This document shows, one piece after another, positions 57,101-64,000 of a DNA stretch of 64,000 bases. Origin of the DNA: Balaenoptera acutorostrata (Eukaryota; Chordata; Mammalia; Artiodactyla; Balaenopteridae); NCBI RefSeq assembly GCF_949987535.1, contig NC_080080.1:57758668-57822667 (forward strand), given 5' to 3'. How positions within the stretch are numbered: the first letter of the stretch is position 1; each line of letters opens with the position of its first letter. The translations under genes were made by a program, and so were the position numbers. The notes beneath the pieces are model-generated. The model did not search any database. It was not told where the DNA came from and saw only the letters and a list, made by a program, of their open reading frames with translations.

Positions 57101-59335
57101 TTACAAAATAGAGCCTGGACATTATACACTGTGCGTGAATTTTTATAGAACATTTAAAGCAATCGTTATCTTACTTTTCCATAAACTTATTTAAAATAAT
57201 CAGGCTAGTGCATCAGTCACCGTTTCGTACAACTTAGTCTTTGCAGAATGATATTTTAGTAAATGCCAGTCCAGAATTTCTAAATGCCAGTAGGAATATA
57301 ATTATTACAGCTACACAAAGTCCCTCAATAGTTTCACCAAGTACTGTTGCTAGGAAGTACTCTCAGGGCTTAGAGCAAAACAGAGTAATATAGGTAAAAT
57401 TTAAAAATTGAGGGTATTTGTAGCAGTGGGAGGAGGAAAAGGAAAAAGAGGAAGAACTACGTAAATCTCATGTTGCAACTTGAACTTAAAACCAGATGAA
57501 ACGTACGTTGGTGAAACGTAACTCCTGAGGATAGTGTTAAATATGTGCTAATTTGTCATCTAAACTGGGTAAGAAGTGAAAAGTGGAAAGGGGCACTTTC
57601 AATAATTACACCTGGGCAGAAAGCATAAACTGGGACTGTCCTAGGCAAACTGGGAGGTATGGTCACCTCAGTAAGGATAAAATTAAAGAGTAATGTACAA
57701 AAGGACTGAGCATAGTGTTGGGACAATAGCTGAATTATTGTCCAAGGAAAGGAACTAGGCTGTCATATTAAACCCTGAAGACCTCTGAGGATACAGCTGT
57801 GCACTTGAAGTGATGGGTTTGGTAGTAGCCACACAACTGCCAGATCTGGCCAATGACAGTCATCCCCCTATGACTTGTCCCTGTCCTTCTTAAAGGACTC
57901 AAGTGTGTACAAAATGTACCTGTGCTTGTTTGCCAGAAGTCAAAGGGGATTTCAGCCCCCAAGGTAGCGTCCTGTGTACAAAGGGGAGCAGAGGCCAATG
58001 TCTCCTTCATCAGAGGATGGTCTCTGCAATGGGGCTGCAGATGACAGCACTTAAGCAACAACTCAGATCAAGGGTCAAAATGTTTTCCACAACCATTAGG
58101 AAGAGGGTATTCTTCTAAAAAGCACTAGGCACTTATTTAAATCTTAGTCTTTACAGAGGCAAAATTTATAAAAGAATAATATAGTTCTAAATTTTCAAGA
58201 CATTTCTCTTCTCATAAATGTCACAGCTCAAGTACACACAGCCTAAATGAGAAATAAAATCCTGCTGTGGTGTCTTTAGTAGGTAGAATCAAACATGCTA
58301 CTCCTGAGGAACTCACTCATCCAGCAAGTTCTTATTCAGTGACCACTGTTTGTTCAATACTGTATTAGGTGATGGCAAACAGCAATAAGTTAGAGATGGA
58401 GTTCACAACTGCCTTTTTTTGTTACAAGTAGCAGAGGCATGTTGAAACCCCATTGCTTTTATTTTTATTCTCAGTCAAATCGTGTCAAAATTCCTGTAAG
58501 AAAAAAATTCATTAAAGTTTATACTGAGAATTATTAGTCTTTACTAAGGACATTCACATGATCAGTCTCTTGGTATATCTGACTTTCCTTCAAAAATAGT
58601 CATTATCTATCTAGAAGTAAATCACATGTCGTATTGGTCAAGTTGTACTGGATTTATAGAAAAGGGATAATAATGACACTTTTCATTATGCAATAAAAAG
58701 CCATTACTTACTCACTTTCCAAAAGGGTTTGAAGTAGAGGAAGTGAGAGAAGATTTTATAAACCACAAAGGAAAATATATATTTATTTTTGAATATTTTT
58801 AGACTGAATAACTTACTAGTAAACTATATTTTAAATCCACACTGAAGTTTACAGGAGAGTATTAATTATCCAAAGATCAACCATACTAAAATCAAGATGA
58901 ATACTATTATCAAAGACTAACTCACCAGCTTTCTTCTTTAGCTACCCAAAACTATTAAGTAAACCACTGACAAAAATAATTTGTTTTGAACACTTAGTGT
59001 ATTTAATTTTCATATTTTTGCACAAAAGTGCAATAAACATAAAAGGACATGATTTGATAGTCATGAAAAGACAACTGACTACTCCAAAGATAGTAACAGA
59101 AAATAGATGGAAACTTAGGATGAAGAAATCGGGACATAACTGAATCCTCAAGTTATGGGTCTTAAGATTTCTATTTTAAACACTTACAGGGATATATAAT
59201 CTGTCCACTTTGAAGTTTGGTATCTAGATCATGTGTAATTTTTGGAGAGGGACAGGGTGGGGAGGGACCATCCAACCACCAGCCCCGTGACAAGAGGAGG
59301 TGCCTGTTATGCCAGAGACACATTGCAGGGAAGTG
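57100..59335. other. Intergenic sequence 3' of FABP9, nothing recognised
   Basis: No PMP2 exon and no other gene seen. Confidence 0.4.
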
Positions 59336-59339
59336 AAAT

Positions 59340-59505
59340 GGATGGAGTTTGAGAACCAGGCAGAGCAGGGCTTGAATCCTGCTTCTGCCACTGACAGCTT
59401 TGTGAGCTTGCATGAGCTGCTCACCCACTTTAGTTTTTTCCTTTGCAAAATGGAAACCATCTACTTCACAGTGTTGTGATGAGGGAAAATGAGACATTCT
59501 GCAAT
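59340..59505 (+). repeat. MIR
   Basis: gggcttgaatcctgcttctg, gccactgacagctttgtgag and tttgcaaaatggaaaccatc, sense MIR order. Confidence 0.8.
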
Positions 59506-59799
59506 GGACCAGCACAGGGAATCCCTCACGTCTTCTCATTTTCCCCACATCCCCCTCCCAGATAATAAGGCAACTAGAATGCAAAGAATAGGAACCATGG
59601 AACTGAAGGTGTGTGCACTAAAACAGTGGGCAGAAGAAGTCGGATCAGAAGAGTGTCACAGCAGAGGTAGGCAGGGTCTAGAAGCAACTGATCAGTTAGA
59701 AATGGGATTTGGGGAAAATGGATTCCTGTTTACTTTGTAAAATAGAGTTCAGGTGTCAATACGTAAGTTACAAAACAATTTCACAAAAGTTTTCTTTTT

Positions 59800-59895
59800 T
59801 TGATCCTCAGAACAGTCAGTATTGTACAGGTGATAAAACTGCAACCCAAATGTCATCCATCTGGTAGATGGTAAAGCTAAACCAGAACTTATTCC
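59800..59895 (-). repeat. MIR fragment
   Basis: gatcctcagaacagtcagta and gatggtaaagctaaaccaga, antisense MIR. Confidence 0.55.
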
Positions 59896-60019
59896 AAGTT
59901 TATTATAACATTCTCTCAAAAGATAGACGTTAAGATAGATATTCAGACATAATGTCAGGACTCAGTGTGCCAAGATTTGAATGCATCAGAGATAGTTAAT
60001 CGCCCACTAGAAATCTGGG

Positions 60020-60430
60020 CTTGTCCTTCCATAGTATAGCATTGGTATTGAGAAGAGTCTGCAAGGTAGGCACTACTCAGTACCCACCCTGTCTCCATGG
60101 GGTCATGTGACTACTTCCTGCATTGGAGTGTGAGTGGAAGTGAAGTGTGCCACTTCTGGGTCAAGAGAGTAAAGAGGCAAGTGCAACCTTTTTCGTCTCC
60201 CCCAACCCCTGCCTGCTTGGAGGACTGGACTCAAACCTGAAGAGTGGCGTAGGCATGAGATGAATGGATCCAAAGCCTCTGAGTCACCTCATGGAGAAAA
60301 GCTACCCATAGACCAGGAGCACCTGCAGTGGACATGACAGGGAGCAAGAAATAAACTTCTGGGTTAAGGCTCTGAAATCCTGGAGTTCATGACAGCAGCT
60401 AACATTACTCTGAGTCGGTGTGCCACTTAA
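60020..60430 (+). repeat. Possible ERVL/MaLR-type LTR
   Basis: ccacttctgggtcaagagag and gcaagaaataaacttctggg recall the interior and polyadenylation end of mammalian ERVL-type LTRs. Boundaries are unclear. Confidence 0.4.
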
Positions 60431-60603
60431 GAGATTGCATTTGCACTGTGTATCCCGTCATGAGCATGTTATAGGCTAGAATTTAACTACAAAATTAGTT
60501 TTCAATTGTTTGAAGGAAGGAATGGGTTGGCATGAATAAATGAAAGTACAGTTTAAACATGAATTGATTCTCTGATCTAACTTTAATCTAAAATATGTGT
60601 TTA

Positions 60604-60907
60604 GGGCTTCCCTGGTGGCACCATGGTTAAGAATCCACCTGCCAATTCAGGGGACACGGGTTTGAGCCCTGATCTGGGAAGATCCCACATGCCGCGGAGC
60701 AACTGATCCTGTGCGCCACAACTACTGAACCCACATGCTACAACTACTGAAGCCCTCACGCCTAGAGCCCGTGCTCCACAACAAGAGAAGCCACCTCAAT
60801 GAAAAGCCTGTGCACCGCAACGAAGAGTAGCCCCCGCTCACCACAAATAGAGAAAGCCTGCACGCAGCAACGAAGACCCAGTGCAGCCAAAAATAAATTA
60901 AAAAAAA
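60604..60907 (+). mobile_element. CHR-type SINE
   Basis: Complete head and tail with perfect target-site duplication atgtgttta (60595-60603 and 60908-60916). Confidence 0.95.
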
Positions 60908-60916
60908 ATGTGTTTA

Positions 60917-60965
60917 CACGTGTGTGTATGTATATATGTATATATACACATATATATATATGTGC
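60917..60965 (+). repeat. GT/TA-rich simple repeat
   Basis: Alternating tgtgtg, tatata and cacata right after the SINE tail. Confidence 0.85.
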
Positions 60966-60969
60966 AAAC

Positions 60970-62035
60970 CACATTTTCTATCAAGGCCTTTATACCATCT
61001 CAATTATTGAAAAATTTTGTAAAACAATCAAGGAAATAAAGTAGGAAATAAAGTTGGCAACCTGGATAACACACGATTAGAAAATCATCTGAATTTTTGT
61101 GAGTTTATATTTGTTCCTTATGAAATAAAGCTACACACATACATACAGACACACTCACACACTTTTCACTATGCTTTGCAAGTGAATTCTTTTTAAGGGA
61201 TTCCTTTCTCCCATAGGCTATAAGGGAACAGATGGCCGAGTCCTAAAAAGTGTTTCCTACAGCTCTTTGTGCTAATGCCTGAAAAGTACAACCTATTTTA
61301 ATGCTATTAATATCACTTTCTCTCAAGAGGAAATGCAAATGGAGTAGAAAAAACTGTGACCAGCTCATCATACCTTGTAATGACTAGAGGAAAACAGGGA
61401 AATGCAGAAATTCTGTCTCTGGTTCCTTCCCCAGTGAATGAGTAACCAGTTCTCGGGTGTTCTGTTAGGAATAATGATGTGAAATCTTAGACCAGTCTTT
61501 GGAAAAGAGGTCGTGTATGTTCAAGTCTAGGAAAAACAAAGCTAATTGCATTGTTTGGAGGAATCACAAACTACTTCTTCCCTCTATTTATTGCCATTCA
61601 AAAAAAGAAAAGCTATTAACTTCCTTTGGGCAGCATAATGCAACTGTCACCATAGTAACTAAAAGATCAAATACCCACTGGTGGCTGAGAAAGCTCCAAG
61701 AAATGGTTTTCATTAAGAAAGCAACTTTAATCTCAACAGTTCTAAGACGAGAGAAAAACAGTTATTTGAAGCATGAAAGAGGACGCTATCAAGCCTGAAT
61801 TGCCATTGTCACCTTTTGTCAAATATATGTCTGGAGGGGCCCAGATGCCCTAGTGGCTGAGTTCTGAAGATAAATAAGACAATTGGTCTCAGGGCATCTG
61901 GTGTCTAAGAAATTACAGAAGGTATCGTCCTACATAGAAACGGTTCATTGGCTCTTTAATGTCATTCATTGCCTCCATCTGTAAATGATAGAAAATAAGA
62001 ATCGGATATTCTAAAATGTCTCTAAATGTCTGTTT
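60970..62035. other. Unique sequence, nothing recognised
   Basis: The frame at 61499-61798 has no recognisable protein or splice context. Confidence 0.4.
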
Positions 62036-62039
62036 AACG

Positions 62040-62150
62040 TGTCTCCCTTACTGGAGTATAAGGCCCATGAGGGCAGAAACTGTTGCTGTTTCACTCACCA
62101 TGTTATCTCCAGTGCTACTACAGTTCAATAAATTCATGTTGAGCAATTAT
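62040..62150 (+). repeat. L2 tail
   Basis: ggcccatgagggcagaaact and agttcaataaattcatgttg, L2 3' end. Confidence 0.65.
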
Positions 62151-62266
62151 CTGCATGCATGCAGGTGAGAATATGTACAACGAACCTTGGAATTATTTTA
62201 CATGCACTTTCCTAGTATTGTGATAAGATCATGTCATCTTGAATATGGAAAGAACAACCTGCTTTT

Positions 62267-62561
62267 TTTTTTTTTAAATTAATTAATTTATTTATTTATT
62301 GGCTGTGTTGGGTCTTCGTTCTGTGCGAGGGCTTTCTCTAGTTGCGGCAAGCGGGGGCCACTCTTCATCGCGGTGCGCGGGCCTCTCACTATCGTGGCCT
62401 CTCCTGTTGCGGAGCACAGGCTCCAGACGCGCAGGCTCAGTAGTTGTGGCTCACGGGCCTAGTTGCTCCGCGGCATGTGGGATCTTCGCAGACCAGGGCT
62501 CGAACCCGTGTCCCCTGCAATAGCAGGCAGATTCTCAACCACTGCGCCACCAGGGAAGCCC
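62267..62561 (-). mobile_element. Young CHR-type SINE
   Basis: Antisense copy that keeps most of its CpG sites (gcgccaccagggaagccc, ctcgaacccgtgtcccctgc). Perfect 15-base target-site duplication gaacaacctgctttt (62252-62266 and 62562-62576). Confidence 0.97.
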
Positions 62562-62579
62562 GAACAACCTGCTTTTACC

Positions 62580-63155
62580 ACTGACCAAAGCAATGACTAA
62601 ATGAAGGAATGGGCACTACAACTAAGTTTTACACTTAGGTATAACTCACAGCCTTGCTCTTTCCACACCTCCAGAGCATATAAAGAAAAGGGAAGGAAGA
62701 GAAGGAAGGGGACAGGAGGAGAGAGGAAGTTTAGGAAAATCATATTATTGATTATAAGCACGAATTTTAGATGCTTTCACATTTGTTATATGATTTAATG
62801 TAAAGAAAGTCCCTCATAAGTAGAAAATTTACATTTTCTTCATTCATTCAGTCAGTAAACAAATGATTACCTACTGTATACATGCATGGTGTTAAGTACT
62901 TGGAATATTATGTGAATAAAATCACATATTGTCCCCACGCACATGGAATCAAGACTTCAGTGCATGACATACGTATTAATGAAATAATGCCCAAAATCAA
63001 TACAAATTAACATGTTAATGAATTAATTAATTAATTGCAGTAACTGTTAAATGAGGATATACTAGAAAAGGGTAGGAAAAATGGCTGAATTGAAATCTAA
63101 AGGATGTCTCTCCAAAGGTAGAATGAGCTGAAAGTTAAGGATTTATCCAATGGGA
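62580..63155. other. Unique sequence, nothing recognised
   Basis: Includes a short (TTAA)-like run near 63020. No gene seen. Confidence 0.4.
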
Positions 63156-63164
63156 GTGGTTATT

Positions 63165-64000
63165 TATTTTTTATTGAAGTATAGTTGATTTACAACATTA
63201 TATTAGTTTCAGGTATATAGCATACGATTCAGTATTTTTACAGATTATACTCCATTAAAAGTTACTACAAGATAATGGCTATACTTCCCTGTGCTAAATA
63301 ATATATCCTTGTTGCTTATCTATTTTGTACAAAGTAGTTTGTATCTCTTAATCCCATACCCCTAACATGCACTTCCCCTATTCCCCTTCCCCATTTGCAA
63401 CCACTAGTTTGTTTTCTATATATGTAAGTCTGTTTGTGTTTTGCTATATACATTAATTTGTATTATTTTTTAGATTCTACATATAAGTGATATCATACAG
63501 TATTTTTTTTCTGTCTGACTTATTTCACTTAGCATAATTTTCTCTAGGTCCATCTGCATTGCTTCAAATGGCAGAATCTAATTCTTTTTTTATGGCTGAG
63601 TAATATTCCATTGTGTATATGTATACCATATCTTCTTTATCCATTTGTCTGTTGATGGAAACTTGGGTTGCTTCCATAATTTGGCTATTGCAAGAAATGC
63701 TTCTATGAACCTTGGGGTGCATGTATCTTTTTAAATTAGTGTTTTTTGTTTTTTTCCAGATATATTTATAGGAATTGAATTACTGGATCATATGGTAGTT
63801 TTATTTTTAGTTTTTTGAGGAACCTCCATAATGTTTTCCACAGTGGTTGCACCAGTTTACACTCTCACTAACAGTGTACAAGGGTTCCCTTTTCTCCATA
63901 TCCTCTCCAACATTTGTTATTTGTGTTCTTTTATCAAAAAGCCATTCTGACAGGTGTGAGGTGATATCTCATTGTTGTTTTAATTTGCATTTCTCTAATA
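63165..64000 (-). repeat. L1 3' end, continues past the window
   Basis: ttgaagtatagttgatttac to the antisense ORF2 end (ttttgaggaacctccataat near 63815), cut by the window edge. Confidence 0.88.

Noticed and set aside
57903..58118. Small cysteine-bearing open frame past FABP9
   Set aside because: No signal, splice sites or family resemblance, and its length is within chance expectation.
56600..64000. Possible PMP2 exons downstream of FABP9
   Set aside because: No FABP-like exon seen. In human the gap is about 11 kb, which would place PMP2 beyond the end.

Overview
The window is mammalian nuclear DNA, most likely from a cetacean. Seven tRNA-derived SINEs of the CHR type (a gcttccctggtgg-type head, a tRNA-like B box reading ggttcgagccctgg and an aaataaataa tail) are spread along both strands. 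CHR-2 SINEs are known from whales and hippos. I saw no ruminant Bov-tA or BovB elements. The rest is typical of mammals: old L1, L2, MIR, MER5-like and Tigger relics, with widely spaced small exons. There is no bacterial, plasmid or CRISPR content.

Two genes can be supported, both on the + strand and both from the fatty-acid-binding-protein cluster. FABP4 (adipocyte lipid-binding protein) has four coding exons between 35502 and 39411. They total 399 nt and encode 132 residues, with canonical splice sites and the ligand-anchoring residues intact. FABP9 (testis lipid-binding protein, PERF15) lies 14 kb downstream, with four coding exons between 53455 and 56566. Its frame is open over 132 codons, but the exon 1 splice donor is missing (GA where GT is expected). 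Both ligand-anchoring arginines are glycine. It is best read as a decaying gene or young pseudogene. In other mammals FABP12 precedes FABP4 and PMP2 follows FABP9. Neither was found here, and both would be expected just outside the window.

Layout: 1-14.4 kb is dominated by L1 of several ages, including a Tigger MITE inside an old L1, a younger internally deleted L1 nested inside an older L1 tail, and two local inversions. 14.6-25 kb is mostly old MIR, L2 and MER5-like relics and unique sequence. At about 25.24-25.56 kb lies what I recognise as the orthologue of the adipocyte enhancer of FABP4 (aP2), with an ARE6-like and an ARE7-like PPARG/RXRA site, about 10 kb upstream of the gene. 28-35 kb holds L1s, a hAT element and an inverted SINE pair. 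A 5'-truncated L1 ends about 0.5 kb upstream of the FABP4 start. FABP4 follows at 35.4-39.6 kb. 40-46 kb is mixed, with LTR-like pieces and an unexplained GC-richer block. 46.6-50.6 kb is an old, nearly end-to-end L1 with a deletion in ORF2. FABP9 is at 53.4-56.7 kb, and 57-64 kb is intergenic with microsatellites, SINEs and an L1 that runs off the end.

The two genes are tandem paralogues with identical exon phases (73, 173, 102 and 51 nt). FABP4 is expected to be driven by PPARG and C/EBP through the distal enhancer and a proximal promoter with C/EBP-like and AP-1 sites. FABP9 is expected to be testis-specific, if it is still expressed at all.
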